64,000 bases of DNA from DTYU01 sp040756575 (GCA_040756575.1 JBFLYP010000002.1:62001-126000); one strand, 5' to 3'; positions 15,506 through 24,206 are shown, counted from the first letter of the stretch. The notes: generated by a model not told the origin, from the sequence alone. Numbers and translations: made by a program.

Positions 15506-15943
15506 CTAGTGCGCGCCGCCGCCGACTATGCCAAGGGCGGCTGCTAAAAGGACAACTATTTCGGCAATCACCAGGAGCGTATAAGCTATGTCCTTTTTCC
15601 TGATCAATGCAGGCAACAGTACCAGATAACCTAAAACGGATAAACCCGCCAGTATTGCAATGCCTATAAAATTCATATAGTCGCCCTTGCCTACGTACTG
15701 CAGCCAGGTCCAACCATGCACGTGCGACACTTCCACAAACTCCTTCGCCTTACCGCCCCAGAGTGACGGAACCTGTTCGGGCGGGATGAGCGGCGGCACT
15801 ATTCCGCTCACGTAAAGCAGGAACGCGACTATCAGCAGAGCCATGCCTGAAATCATGCCTATGTTGATAATATTCGCGTATAATAACTGTTCCGGTGCAA
15901 CTTCGGTCGCTTGCTTCGCTACTTCTTTTTGAACCACCGCCAC
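15506..15943 (-). CDS. Small membrane protein, partner of TauE-1
   Basis: A 145-residue membrane protein of unknown function. Hydrophobic helices lie near residues 28-50 (INIGMISGMALLIVAFLLYV), 90-112 and 118-140, separated by a loop rich in Pro, Trp and His (SLWGGKAKEFVEVSHVHGWTW). GTG 15943 follows AGGAGGTGAAC and is preferred to the GTG at 15952. It starts 12 nt after the TauE/SafE permease stop, so both are on one transcript and the protein may be an accessory subunit. Confidence 0.75.
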   Translation of the reverse strand: MAVVQKEVAKQATEVAPEQLLYANIINIGMISGMALLIVAFLLYVSGIVPPLIPPEQVPSLWGGKAKEFVEVSHVHGWTWLQYVGKGDYMNFIGIAILAGLSVLGYLVLLPALIRKKDIAYTLLVIAEIVVLLAAALGIVGGGAH

Positions 15944-15955
15944 GTTGTTCACCTC

Positions 15956-16906
15956 CTACTTCCAGACGCCGAGACCCTGCAACAGCGGGCGGACACCGGC
16001 AACGAACAGCATGATAATCACAATCCAGCGCACTGCCTTGGGCCTGGTAACCGCGAGAACACGGACGCCCACGAAAGAGCCGAGCATAATCCCTATGACC
16101 GAAGGTACCACAATTAAAGGTATACAGGCACCTGAATTAAGATAAACCCAGGCCGCCGAGGTATCTGTGATGGAGAGGAGGAACTTACTGGTTGCCACCG
16201 AGATTTTCAGCGGCGCGCCCATCAAGAGGTTTAAGACGGGCACGTTGGCCCAGCCTGCGCCGAGACCGAACATTCCCGCCATGAAGCCGATGAAGATAAA
16301 TAAGAAAAACCCGAGCGGTGTCCGCCATACCGTCCACTCTATCGTCTTCCCGGTGGAAGCCTCATGGTAAATCCCGTTAATCCGAAGCGCTGCAGCTAAA
16401 GCATCGGCTCCGGGAACCTTTGGGAATTCTGAGCTTTTTGATACGAGAAAGAGCATTGCTATAAATAAAATCGTAATACCCAAACAGGTCTTGGTAATAT
16501 AGTCCGGCGCTTTTAGGCCGACCATCGCCCCGAAAATGCTGAAAGTAGACGCAATTAGAGCCACCGGAATCGCAAGCCGCAAACTCGCTAAGTTCCGCTT
16601 AAGTAAGCCCGGACCCGCCGCCAACGCACCGGAAAGAGCCACGATAAGTCCGGCACTGCGTACGAAATCCATCCCGAAAGGAAAAAACCCACCAACGATT
16701 GGCGTAAACAATACGCCGCCGCCGACCCCGCCTAACACAGCTAAAATTCCGATTATGAATGTAACAATAAAAAGAAGTAAAGGCCAAATCCACCAGGGCG
16801 TACCTGGAGACGCGCCCGCAGCGGTTGCCGCAGTTGCCATGGCTTCAGGCGCAGCCGAAGCCATTTGGGTCAAAGCGACAACACTAACAGGAATAAGTCC
16901 AAGCAT
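15956..16906 (-). CDS. TauE/SafE-type permease 1
   Basis: A 316-residue polytopic membrane protein of the sulfite exporter TauE/SafE family, which moves small anions such as sulfite, sulfoacetate or other organic acids. The first repeat carries ILAVLGGVGGGVLFTPIV, the glycine-rich hallmark, and the second the FMAGMFGLGAGWANVPVLN counterpart; about eight helices are visible. The N-terminal 35 residues are Ala-rich and could be a signal-like helix. GGGGAG lies upstream of ATG 16906. It forms a two-gene unit with the following small membrane protein. Substrate and direction cannot be told from sequence. Confidence 0.85.
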   Translation of the reverse strand: MLGLIPVSVVALTQMASAAPEAMATAATAAGASPGTPWWIWPLLLFIVTFIIGILAVLGGVGGGVLFTPIVGGFFPFGMDFVRSAGLIVALSGALAAGPGLLKRNLASLRLAIPVALIASTFSIFGAMVGLKAPDYITKTCLGITILFIAMLFLVSKSSEFPKVPGADALAAALRINGIYHEASTGKTIEWTVWRTPLGFFLFIFIGFMAGMFGLGAGWANVPVLNLLMGAPLKISVATSKFLLSITDTSAAWVYLNSGACIPLIVVPSVIGIMLGSFVGVRVLAVTRPKAVRWIVIIMLFVAGVRPLLQGLGVWK

Positions 16907-17113
16907 ATCTCACTACTCCCCTATCGTGCTAATATGGCCGAAAGAAAAACTACATTTCTCTCTTAAGTCTCAAGATATCAACTAACCAGCAGAACAGAAT
17001 TGGAACAACGCATCTACAATAACGTTTTATGCGCTTTTTCACCCCCTCAGTCTCTCCCGTCTACTTAATAAAATATACCAAACAGGCCATAATTACAACC
17101 AAGTGTATTTGCA

Positions 17114-17551
17114 TTACTTGACAACCACAACCGGTTGCTTTGCAAGTTGTAAAACCTTGTGACAAATACCGCCGAGAACTAATTCCCGCACGGGACCGGT
17201 ACCCCGGCTGCCCATCACAATCAGATCCGGCTGTTTTTGCATGGCATAATCGAGAATGGTAGGTATGACTTCCCCGACAAGGATTTCAGTATTTACGGGC
17301 GCGCCCACCTCTGCAAGCAAATTCTTTGCTTTTTCGAGACTTTCGGCGGCCTGTTGCTTGGCTTTTGCGATGACTTCGCCTTGTTTTTCTTCCGACAGGG
17401 TTAAAAAGCCCCAGGCACCCGTTTCCCAAAACTCAACCACCTGCAACAGTGTTACCTCGGCTTCGGGTGCCGCCTTTTTTATGAGCTTGCCCGCAAAGTC
17501 GACTGCCCGCATCGCATTTTCTGATCCGTCAAATAGCACCAGTACTTTCAC
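17114..17551 (-). CDS. Universal stress protein UspA family 1
   Basis: A 145-residue cytoplasmic USP-fold protein. MKVLVLFDGSENAMRAVDFA is the N-terminal strand with the nucleotide-contacting Asp. The C-terminal MGSRGTGPVRELVLGGICHK matches the G-x2-G-x9-G-(S/T)-type ATP-binding loop, though here the final position reads G-G-I rather than G-S. GTG 17551 follows a purine-rich AAAGGGGGGAAAG. It lies between the TauE-1 unit and the sigma-54 regulator. The proposed role is stress or redox sensing. Confidence 0.88.
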   Translation of the reverse strand: MKVLVLFDGSENAMRAVDFAGKLIKKAAPEAEVTLLQVVEFWETGAWGFLTLSEEKQGEVIAKAKQQAAESLEKAKNLLAEVGAPVNTEILVGEVIPTILDYAMQKQPDLIVMGSRGTGPVRELVLGGICHKVLQLAKQPVVVVK

Positions 17552-17674
17552 TTCTTTCCCCCCTTTCTAATAACTTATGACTGTTATAGTTCGCTATAGG
17601 CATTTATTTTCCTTCCAGTGAAAGTGATTTTTTTCACTTAAAATAAAACATTTAGGGAGCCAGGGAAAAAGCAG

Positions 17675-19063
17675 CTATTCAGAAGAAAGGTATCCGTCTA
17701 AGCCGTATTCCTTAATCTTTTCGTAAAGCGTACGGCGGTTGATGCCCAGCGCCTCTGCCGTTTTGGTCCTGTTAAAATCGTATTTCCTCAGGGCGCGCAA
17801 TATGATATTCCGCTCAACCTCGCCCAGGATTTCGTGAAGCGTTTGCCCGGCCAGCCTTTCTGTCAGCTCGGCGGTCTGAAATTCCGGCTGCAGGGTAGCC
17901 GGCAGGTCGTTGGGTGTGATAAAAAGCCCGCGCGTAAGCACCACGGCCCGTTCACAAACATTCCGCAGCTCCCGGACGTTACCGGGCCAATCATAAGCTT
18001 CAAAAAGCTCCCGCGCCTCGTCCGAAATGCCCTGAACCGGCTTTTTCAGCCTGGCCGCCGCCTGCTTGACAAAATGGTCTGCAAGCAGCGGTATATCATC
18101 TTTTCGTTGCCGCAAGGGGGGTACGCGTATAGTGACCACGTTTAACCGGTAAAAGAGATCCGCCCTGAACGACCCTTCACAAACCATCGCCGCCAGATCC
18201 CGGTTGGTGGCTGCGATGATGCGCGCGTTTACCTTAATGGTTTTGGTGCCGCCGACCCTGTCGAACTCTTTCTCCTGAAGGACGCGGAGGAGTTTGGCCT
18301 GCATGGGCAGGGGAATCTCACTGATCTCATCGAGGAAGAGCGTCCCGTCGTGGGCCAGTTCAAACTTTCCCAACTTCCGGCCGATAGCCCCGGTGAAAGC
18401 ACCTTTCTCATAACCGAAAAGCTCGCTCTCCAAAAGGTTCTCCGGGATCGCCGCACAGTTGATCCGGACGAAGGGGCCTTCCTGCTGCTTGCTGTGGCGG
18501 TGAATAGCCCCGGCGACAAGCTCCTTTCCCGTTCCGGTTTCCCCGACGATTAAAATTGTAAAATCGGTCCCGGCAAATTTGCCTATCTGCTTATACACTT
18601 CAAGCATCGCGGGTGAATGTCCGATGAGCTCTTCAAAGTCATGTCCAGGCGCCTCTCCGGAGAGCTCCTGCCGGAGCGCCCGGACTTCCTGCGCCATACG
18701 GTCGACTTCGACTGCCTTTTGCAACGTAAGAAGAAGCTCCTCGATGTTAAACGGTTTTAAAACATAATCGAAGGCCCCGAGCTTCATCGCCTGAATCGCC
18801 GTGTCAGTCGTCCCGTAGGCGGTCATGATGATTACAGGAACAGTGTAACCCTCTCGTTTTACCCGGGTAAAGAACTCCAGGCCGTCAATATCGGGCATCC
18901 GTACATCGACCAGCACAGCGTTTATCTCTTTGTCGCCGTAAAGCAGCTCGAGCGCTTGAGAAGCATGCAGTGCAACAAATACCTCGTAGCCCTCGGCCTC
19001 TAAAAGATCCTTAAGCATCTGGCAGACGCTTTCTTCGTCATCAACCACAAGTATCCGTGCCAC
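17675..19063 (-). CDS. Sigma-54-dependent NtrC-family response regulator
   Basis: A 462-residue three-domain activator. The receiver has D8-D9, phospho-acceptor D53 (VLVDVRMPDIDG) and K in VLKPFN. The AAA+ domain has Walker A GETGTGKE (about 176), the sigma-54-contacting GAFTGA loop (EKGAFTGAIGRK), Walker B GTLFLDEI and the R-finger region. The C-terminal Fis-type HTH ends NRTKTAEALGINRRTLYEKI. It overlaps the histidine kinase by 23 nt, giving a cognate pair. Two sigma-54 consensus promoters in the same cluster (23316 and 24207) are its likely targets. Confidence 0.92.
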   Translation of the reverse strand: MARILVVDDEESVCQMLKDLLEAEGYEVFVALHASQALELLYGDKEINAVLVDVRMPDIDGLEFFTRVKREGYTVPVIIMTAYGTTDTAIQAMKLGAFDYVLKPFNIEELLLTLQKAVEVDRMAQEVRALRQELSGEAPGHDFEELIGHSPAMLEVYKQIGKFAGTDFTILIVGETGTGKELVAGAIHRHSKQQEGPFVRINCAAIPENLLESELFGYEKGAFTGAIGRKLGKFELAHDGTLFLDEISEIPLPMQAKLLRVLQEKEFDRVGGTKTIKVNARIIAATNRDLAAMVCEGSFRADLFYRLNVVTIRVPPLRQRKDDIPLLADHFVKQAAARLKKPVQGISDEARELFEAYDWPGNVRELRNVCERAVVLTRGLFITPNDLPATLQPEFQTAELTERLAGQTLHEILGEVERNIILRALRKYDFNRTKTAEALGINRRTLYEKIKEYGLDGYLSSE

Positions 19064-20948
19064 CGTTCTCCCCCTCCTTGTAAACCGGGATGTAGACCTT
19101 AAGCATGGTACCTACCCCCAACGTGCTTTTCGCCTCAATATACCCACCGTGCGCCGAGACAATCTCATGGGCGAGGGCCAGGCCGAGACCGCTTCCGCGG
19201 GCTTTGGTGGTGAAGAAGGGATCAAAGATACGGGGAAGGTTTTCGGGCGGAATCCCGGAGCCGCTGTCGGTTATCGATACAGTCACGTACCGGCAGTCGG
19301 TGGTAAGGCCCGTTTTAACTCGTAAGGTACCGCCGTCAGGCATCGCCTGGAAGGCGTTGTAAACGATATTCATGAACACCTGCTGCATCTGTTCGGGGTC
19401 GATCCTTACAGACGGGAGTGCCGGTTCAAGCCTTGTTTGAACCTGTATGTTATCGCTCCCGTATCCTTCCTGGACAAACTTCAAGACCCGGCCCACCAGA
19501 TCGTTGATATTGTAGGCCTGAAACTTCGACTCGGCGGGACGCGCAAAAAAGAGAAGCTTATCGACGATGTTGTTAAGACGCACCATTTCACGGGCTACGG
19601 TGGAAAGTGCCTCAGGCGTCGGCTGGCCTCGCCGCTGCCACATCTGGATGTAACCGCTGATTGAGGTCAGCGGATTGCGGATCTCGTGAGCAACGCCGGC
19701 GACAAACTTGCCGAGGGCGGCCAAGCGTTCCTGTCTTTTGATCCGTTCTTCGAGACGGTTATGTTCGGTAACGTCTTTAAAGGTGAGTACAACACCAACG
19801 AAGTTTCTCCGCTGGTCGGTGAGCAGGTTGGTACCCAGGATCAGGTCGCGCTCTCCTTTGGCAAAGGAATCCCCGGGGTTTCTGTATCCGCCTTCCCCGG
19901 TAGACTCCGGATGGGCCGCAAAGGTCACCGTGAAGTCCTGGACCGTTTCCCGCGTAAGCAGGGCTTGCTCCAAAACCCGGCGAACCGGATTGTCCCCCGG
20001 GAACACCTCTGCCAGGGGACGGCCCAGAACCTGGGACGGAACCAGGTTCAATACCTTTGCCGCACTGGGGTTAACCATTGCCAGGCATCCTTTTTCATCC
20101 GTAGCAACCACTCCTGCATCAACGCTGTCGAGGACAATCTCGTTGAAAGTGCGCATCTGCTCCAGTCGACCGGCCAGGTGGTTAATTGCGGTGGCGATCT
20201 CACCTAACTCTCCGAAGGCGGGCGGGAGGCGGTAGCTCAGGTCAATCTCAAGGTTAGCGAGTCCCTTTTTGACCCGGCTGATCACTTCAAGGAAGCGGTT
20301 CAGCAGGAAGAAAAAGCCTCCCACGCCGATTATTATACCGGCAACAATCGTGAGGTAAGCCTCCTGGCGAACCCTGGCAAGCTGCTTGTAAATATCTTCG
20401 GCGTTTTCCTGGGCCACTACCGCCCCGATCAATTCCCCGTCCCGGAACAGCGGACGGTAGGCTTCGATGAGGCCCGAACTGCTGCCGCCAATACCGACGA
20501 CATTGGTAACCGGCTGCTTTTCCCGCACAGTCCGCATGATATCTGCCTTGCGCCGCAGTGAAAAGTTCTCACCGTAAGTCTCAGTATGCCCGTTGAGTAT
20601 CACGTCGTGCTCGATAGAGTAAAAGCCGAGTTCCACATTGGGAAACTCTTCCGCTACCGCATCGATCACCGGCTTCAAGGCGGCGTTCAGCACCTTGACT
20701 TTATCCCTGTTTCGCGCGTCAGGCCGTACGTTATGGGCTCTGAGAATCTCGTCAAAAGAATACTCAAGGCGCTGGTCTAACAGGTGCAACGCACGCTGGA
20801 GCTTTTCACGGTCACGCTCGATCATGCTATGCTCGGCACGCTGGATCACGTGCAACATGTAATAAGTGAGAAAGCCCGGCAACGCCAGAAGGATCAGGGT
20901 GAACAACAGCAACTGCCTGTTAAATCCCCTGCTCCGGAACTGAAGCAT
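19041..20948 (-). CDS. Membrane sensor histidine kinase with PAS domain
   Basis: A 635-residue sensor kinase. TM1 lies near residues 12-31, followed by an extracytoplasmic sensor of about 155 residues, TM2 near 190-212, a HAMP linker, a PAS domain (DSVDAGVVATDEKGCLAMVN), a HisKA box (GKFVAGVAHEIRNPLTS, phospho-His in HEIRNP) and an HATPase_c domain with N box, ITDSGSGIPPENL (G1) and GSGLGLALAHEIV (G2). It is the partner of the overlapping NtrC-type regulator. The extracellular ligand is unknown, but neighbouring anion permeases suggest a sulfur-oxyanion or organic-acid signal (inference). Confidence 0.92.
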   Translation of the reverse strand: MLQFRSRGFNRQLLLFTLILLALPGFLTYYMLHVIQRAEHSMIERDREKLQRALHLLDQRLEYSFDEILRAHNVRPDARNRDKVKVLNAALKPVIDAVAEEFPNVELGFYSIEHDVILNGHTETYGENFSLRRKADIMRTVREKQPVTNVVGIGGSSSGLIEAYRPLFRDGELIGAVVAQENAEDIYKQLARVRQEAYLTIVAGIIIGVGGFFFLLNRFLEVISRVKKGLANLEIDLSYRLPPAFGELGEIATAINHLAGRLEQMRTFNEIVLDSVDAGVVATDEKGCLAMVNPSAAKVLNLVPSQVLGRPLAEVFPGDNPVRRVLEQALLTRETVQDFTVTFAAHPESTGEGGYRNPGDSFAKGERDLILGTNLLTDQRRNFVGVVLTFKDVTEHNRLEERIKRQERLAALGKFVAGVAHEIRNPLTSISGYIQMWQRRGQPTPEALSTVAREMVRLNNIVDKLLFFARPAESKFQAYNINDLVGRVLKFVQEGYGSDNIQVQTRLEPALPSVRIDPEQMQQVFMNIVYNAFQAMPDGGTLRVKTGLTTDCRYVTVSITDSGSGIPPENLPRIFDPFFTTKARGSGLGLALAHEIVSAHGGYIEAKSTLGVGTMLKVYIPVYKEGENGGTDTCG

Positions 20949-21040
20949 CTTTCGATCGTACCCCCTTAATCTTTATATTCGGAAGTACACCGACAAACCC
21001 TTCTGAAAGGAAATGGAGTCATGCTGCCGGTTGAAGAAAG

Positions 21041-21068
21041 AACCCACCCTTTAAGACAAGGGTGGGTT
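21041..21068 (-). terminator. Terminator of TauE-2 operon
   Basis: A perfect 11-bp stem (AACCCACCCTT/AAGGGTGGGTT, 6-nt loop) lies 21 nt past the TauE-2 stop and is followed on the minus strand by CTTTCTTC. Confidence 0.82.
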
Positions 21069-21088
21069 CCTTGGATCGTATTTCTTGG

Positions 21089-22180
21089 TTAACGAGACGC
21101 CTGCACGGGAGCGCCGACTACTGCCGCCTTCTCCGCCCGGATTCCTTTTACAATTGCCCCGAGGATGATAACGCCGGCGGTCAAGAGTGCTCCGCACATG
21201 ATGCAAAAGCTACCAAACTCCAGAATCTTTATGCTTGATGGTGTAAGCGCTAACTTATTGAGTTCGTGAAGGTAAACCGGGATGTTAAGGAGCCGGCTGA
21301 ACATAACAATCAGCATCACCGCGGCCATCACAAGCTTGATCATGTAGTCTTTGACGTAGCTGGTGCCGATGGCGCCGAGCTGCACGCCGAAGAGTGAACC
21401 GAACAGGATCAGGAACGCGAGCCGGAGATCGGCAAAACCGTAAAGCGCCCAGGAAAAGGTCCCCGTCAGGCCCATCACGAACGCGATGACCAGTTCCGTC
21501 CCGCTGCCGACAAATGCGGACGCACCCAAGATGTAAATCATCGCCGGCACCCCGATGAAGCCGCCGACCGCGATGGTGGCCGCCAGCATCCCGGTCGCGA
21601 ACCCGAGAGGTATGGTGAGCCAGAAACTGGCCCGTATTTTTGCCGTTTTGAAGTAAATCATCGGTGGTACCTTGAAACGCTCGCCAAAGGGTACGCCAGC
21701 TTTCGTCGGCTGTTGTACCGCACTGTTTTCCCGGTTCTTGGACCGGTTAGCGTCACGGAGCACCGAGCTTCCTACAAGGAGCAGCACCACGACAAACACC
21801 GCGCTGATGTAAAGGTTGGAACCGGCCTCACCCCACATGCTGAGGATCCACTTCTGAACCTTGATGCCAACCTGGACGCCCAGGACGGCGGAAAACCCCA
21901 TTATTAACCCGAGCAACACGTCCACGTGCCCGAACTTGGCGCGTTTCATCGCGCCAACCAGGGCCTTCGGGAACTTATGGCACATGTTGCTGGCCACCGC
22001 CGCTGGTCCGGGAACCCCTACGCTCATCATTCCGGGGGTCAAAACGAACGCACCGCCCGAGCCGATAAAACCGCTCAAAAGCCCGCCCAGGAAGCCGAGC
22101 GTAGGCAGAAATACCTTCATGGCCGGGGTCAATTCGAACAGTGTTTTCGCCGCATGCGGATCAACTGCATACCCTGCCAT
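21089..22180 (-). CDS. TauE/SafE-type permease 2
   Basis: A 363-residue polytopic permease. FLGGLLSGFIGSGGAFVLTP in the first half and the IPLGFATGMLAATIAVGG block with FIGVPAMIYI in the second half are the paired glycine-rich TauE motifs. A hydrophilic insert of about 40 residues (SVLRDANRSKNREN...) separates the halves. The family moves sulfite or organosulfur anions. ATG 22180 follows CAGGGGGTGAA. It is distinct from permease 1 (longer, different loop) and is preceded on the same strand by three small membrane proteins. The whole set is probably expressed from the sigma-54 promoter at 23316, and a strong terminator follows. Confidence 0.86.
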   Translation of the reverse strand: MAGYAVDPHAAKTLFELTPAMKVFLPTLGFLGGLLSGFIGSGGAFVLTPGMMSVGVPGPAAVASNMCHKFPKALVGAMKRAKFGHVDVLLGLIMGFSAVLGVQVGIKVQKWILSMWGEAGSNLYISAVFVVVLLLVGSSVLRDANRSKNRENSAVQQPTKAGVPFGERFKVPPMIYFKTAKIRASFWLTIPLGFATGMLAATIAVGGFIGVPAMIYILGASAFVGSGTELVIAFVMGLTGTFSWALYGFADLRLAFLILFGSLFGVQLGAIGTSYVKDYMIKLVMAAVMLIVMFSRLLNIPVYLHELNKLALTPSSIKILEFGSFCIMCGALLTAGVIILGAIVKGIRAEKAAVVGAPVQASR

Positions 22181-22196
22181 CTTAGTTCACCCCCTG

Positions 22197-22433
22197 TTAA
22201 TGTTTCTTGCCCCTAATACCGACAACGTCCCAGAAAAAACCCGTAAAATTACCGTGCACAATCGAAAAGACGATTGCCACTACCGAGAGCAACGCCGCCC
22301 GATACACACCGCCGGTCATAAACCATCCTTGGATCTCATCCCCTTTTATAAAGAGCACGGCATAAAGCCCCAGGGAAAGAATCCCCCAGAAGAGGAATTT
22401 CCCTACCGGCTTCTTCTCTGTGGAATTCGCCAT
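22197..22433 (-). CDS. Small two-helix membrane protein
   Basis: A 78-residue protein with two predicted helices (FLFWGILSLGLYAVLFI at about 13-30; AALLSVVAIVFSIVHGN at about 46-63) and a basic C-terminus (IRGKKH). It starts with an ATG after AGGAGGGG and ends 16 nt before the TauE-2 start codon. Its size and tight linkage suggest a permease accessory subunit. I know no named family for it. Confidence 0.7.
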   Translation of the reverse strand: MANSTEKKPVGKFLFWGILSLGLYAVLFIKGDEIQGWFMTGGVYRAALLSVVAIVFSIVHGNFTGFFWDVVGIRGKKH

Positions 22434-22477
22434 ATCAACCCCTCCTTAAAACTGGCCATTAAGGCGCAATCCTCCTG

Positions 22478-22499
22478 TGATTGTGTTCTTAATCACATA
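22478..22499. promoter_or_regulatory. Inverted repeat TGTGATT-N8-AATCACA
   Basis: A perfect 7-bp dyad with an 8-nt spacer lies 45 nt upstream of the 78-residue membrane protein gene. It may be an operator or a short hairpin. The half-site resembles FNR/CRP half-sites (TGTGA/TCACA), but the spacing is wider than the N6 of that family. Confidence 0.4.
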
Positions 22500-22602
22500 T
22501 AGAAAAATTTTTTATTTAGCTAGTGAACTACGGCAACAAAATAACGCAAAATACACTTTTTAAGCTCTGAATCCGGATTTCCCTCAATTTGCATTCTCAA
22601 AC

Positions 22603-22818
22603 TTAATGTATACCGCTTAGCCGTGCCGCCACCTCCCCTATTATGTATAGTGCCCCCAGACCCGCCACAGTGAGGCCGATGATCCAGAGGTCGAATACTG
22701 AGAGATCAAGCCGTGCCGCCAACCGTTCCATCCAGGATCGCCGGCCTTCGACAGCAATCTTCTGTTTGGCCCGGCTTTTCTCAACCATTTCGCCCGCCGC
22801 AAGCTTCCTTACCGACAT
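22603..22818 (-). CDS. Single-span membrane protein, 71 aa
   Basis: The N-terminal 40 residues are charged and basic (EKSRAKQKIAVEGRRSWMER), followed by one hydrophobic helix (VFDLWIIGLTVAGLGALYII). ATG 22818 follows AGGAGGGTC. Function unknown. It lies in the same-strand series between the 115- and 78-residue membrane proteins, separated by 117 and 169 nt respectively. Confidence 0.65.
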   Translation of the reverse strand: MSVRKLAAGEMVEKSRAKQKIAVEGRRSWMERLAARLDLSVFDLWIIGLTVAGLGALYIIGEVAARLSGIH

Positions 22819-22852
22819 CGAAGACCCTCCTTTGAAGTTTTAAAAATTGTGG

Positions 22853-22885
22853 GTATGGCGGCCGGCGCTGACCGACCGGCCATAC
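22853..22885 (-). terminator. Possible intra-operon hairpin
   Basis: GTATGG...CCATAC flanks a GC-rich imperfect inner stem (GGCCGG/CCGGCC type). On the minus strand it is followed by CCACAATTTTT, so it could attenuate transcription between the 115- and 71-residue membrane protein genes. Confidence 0.5.
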
Positions 22886-22935
22886 TACCACGATAGGGGA
22901 CCGTTTGTTTTTAAGGTGCGTGTTTTGTTTCTAAG

Positions 22936-23283
22936 TTAAACCGCATACCGCGGATTATCGCTTGTTTCCTTTTCAGGTCTACTTGTTTCCCTAAGTATAT
23001 CCACAACCCAGTCCCGGGTAAGCGAAAAAGCTATGTAATGCTCCACTAAAAGCACCCAGAGCCCGTAACAAATACCGCTGAGAAACAACGCTAAAAACCC
23101 GACCGCAACCGCGGAAACCGCCAATCCGCCAGCCGAAGATGCACCCATTTGCGTTTCTACACGCAGGACAGTCGCCCGCAGGAAGAGAACGATTGCGCCG
23201 ATAACCGGTAAAAGGGCCAGGATCTTTAGTGGTTTTAAGCGCCATCTCTTTTGATTTTTATGCTCCATTTCCACAACCGCCAT
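22936..23283 (-). CDS. Two-helix membrane protein, first gene behind sigma-54 promoter
   Basis: A 115-residue protein of unknown function. A basic N-terminus (HKNQKRWRLKPLK) precedes a helix near residues 19-36 (ILALLPVIGAIVLFL), and a long hydrophobic segment covers about 50-80 (GLAVSAVAVGFLALFLSGIC). The charged C-terminus (RETSRPEKETSDNP) is probably cytoplasmic. ATG 23283 follows GAGGAGG. A -24/-12 promoter 33 nt upstream makes it the first cistron of the regulated membrane-protein/TauE-2 set. Confidence 0.72.
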   Translation of the reverse strand: MAVVEMEHKNQKRWRLKPLKILALLPVIGAIVLFLRATVLRVETQMGASSAGGLAVSAVAVGFLALFLSGICYGLWVLLVEHYIAFSLTRDWVVDILRETSRPEKETSDNPRYAV

Positions 23284-23315
23284 GTCCTCCTCGACCTTTC
23301 TACGATAATTTTGGT

Positions 23316-23331
23316 AGCAAAAAGCATGCCA
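23316..23331 (-). promoter_or_regulatory. Sigma-54 promoter (-24/-12)
   Basis: The minus strand reads TGGCATGCTTTTTGCT, which fits TGGCAY-N5-TTGCW at every position with the correct GG-to-GC spacing. It ends 32 nt before ATG 23283, leaving a normal leader with its ribosome binding site. The activator would be the NtrC-type regulator encoded at 17675-19063. Confidence 0.82.
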
Positions 23332-23355
23332 CTTGCCTGATGCCCGAAAAAGACG

Positions 23356-23389
23356 GCGGGATGCCGCTTCTACAATAACGGCATCCCGC
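23356..23389 (-). terminator. Terminator between usp-2 and membrane-protein operon
   Basis: An 11-bp stem GCGGGATGCCG/CGGCATCCCGC with a 12-nt loop. On the minus strand it is followed by CGTCTTTTT, so it can stop transcripts coming from usp-2. On the plus strand TATTTTT follows, so it could act in both directions. Confidence 0.78.
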
Positions 23390-23552
23390 TATTTTTCCAA
23401 CAAGTGAGAGTCTCGCTTCACACCGGCTGGGGAAAATCACCCCGGTTCGTTTGCGTTAAACTGCTTCGGCAACAGTGAGGGGGGCTGTTTTACCCCAAAA
23501 AACAACGCCAACCCAGAGAAGCAGCCCGCACTTGTGAGCATTTTTCCCCCAA

Positions 23553-23575
23553 CGGTGGGTGAAGTTCACCCACCG
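23553..23575. promoter_or_regulatory. 23-bp perfect palindrome, candidate enhancer site
   Basis: CGGTGGGTGAA-G-TTCACCCACCG is a perfect dyad around one central base. It lies about 225 nt upstream of the sigma-54 promoter at 23316, a usual distance for activator binding sites, and directly after the usp-2 stop codon. It could instead be a hairpin at the usp-2 mRNA 3' end, although no T tract follows on the minus strand. Confidence 0.45.
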
Positions 23576-23577
23576 GA

Positions 23578-24009
23578 CTACTTTCCAACAAAAACCGGGC
23601 ATTCCGCTAATTGCAACACTCGCTGGCTAACGCTGCCAAGCAGTACCCCGGTCAAGGGGTTTGTGCCCCGCCTTCCCATAACGATAAGCTCATAGTTGCC
23701 GTCCTTGGCGGCGTTAACAATTTCCTCAGCAGCGTTTCCGATTTTGATAAGCGCTTTTCCCTCTATTCCGGCTTCCTGCAAGATGGCCAGCGCCTTTTCC
23801 AGGTCCCCCCTCGCGCGCTTGCGCTCCGCTTCCTCCAGCTGTGACGGGGAAACCCACGGAACGTACTCGATGCTGGGATCGACCGGCGGCACCGCCTCAA
23901 TAACTGCAACCTGGGTTATCGGCGAAAGCTTCAGTACCTCCACGGCGCGCCGGAGCGCAGCATAAGAGTGGTCGGACCCGTCTATTGCAACCAAGACCCG
24001 GCGAAACAT
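23578..24009 (-). CDS. Universal stress protein UspA family 2
   Basis: A 143-residue USP-fold protein. VLVAIDGSDHSYAALRRAVE and the ATP-binding loop MGRRGTNPLTGVLLGSVSQR (G-x2-G-x9-G-S) are both intact, so unlike family member 1 it retains the full nucleotide-binding signature. ATG 24009 follows GGAGGTTTT. A sigma-54-type promoter lies about 200 nt upstream, with a long leader that contains a trace of the F-type structured repeat (about 24143-24178). Confidence 0.9.
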   Translation of the reverse strand: MFRRVLVAIDGSDHSYAALRRAVEVLKLSPITQVAVIEAVPPVDPSIEYVPWVSPSQLEEAERKRARGDLEKALAILQEAGIEGKALIKIGNAAEEIVNAAKDGNYELIVMGRRGTNPLTGVLLGSVSQRVLQLAECPVFVGK

Positions 24010-24206
24010 TCATAAAACCTCCTCCGAAAATAGTTCTAAGTTAGGCTCAAAAGGACTGACTTTAAGGTCGGTTCGAAGTTAAAAGCCAAAGCACACGGAC
24101 GAACACGGTGTAACCGCAACAAGACCATTTTCACCCTCCTGATGGAGCGGCCTACGGCTGCATGTGGGACTCCTTTGCTAAAGCTTTTCACTTATCTGCA
24201 ATATTA
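24010..24206 (-). other. Long leader of usp-2
   Basis: About 185 nt separate the predicted sigma-54 start region from ATG 24009. On the minus strand the part at 24143-24178 reads AAAGGAGTCCCACATGCAGCC followed by a short G/C hairpin, closely similar to the 5' part of the repeats before rpmA and ricT. No reading frame is seen. Confidence 0.45.

Noticed and set aside
16930..17100. Sigma-54 promoter upstream of TauE permease 1
   Set aside because: Only a bare GG-N10-GC was found on the minus strand (near 17036-17050) without the TGGCA/TTGC context.
22478..22499. FNR/CRP binding site
   Set aside because: Half-sites TGTGATT/AATCACA are right but the spacer is N8 between 7-mers (N12 between the TGTGA cores) rather than N6; kept only as an unspecified dyad.
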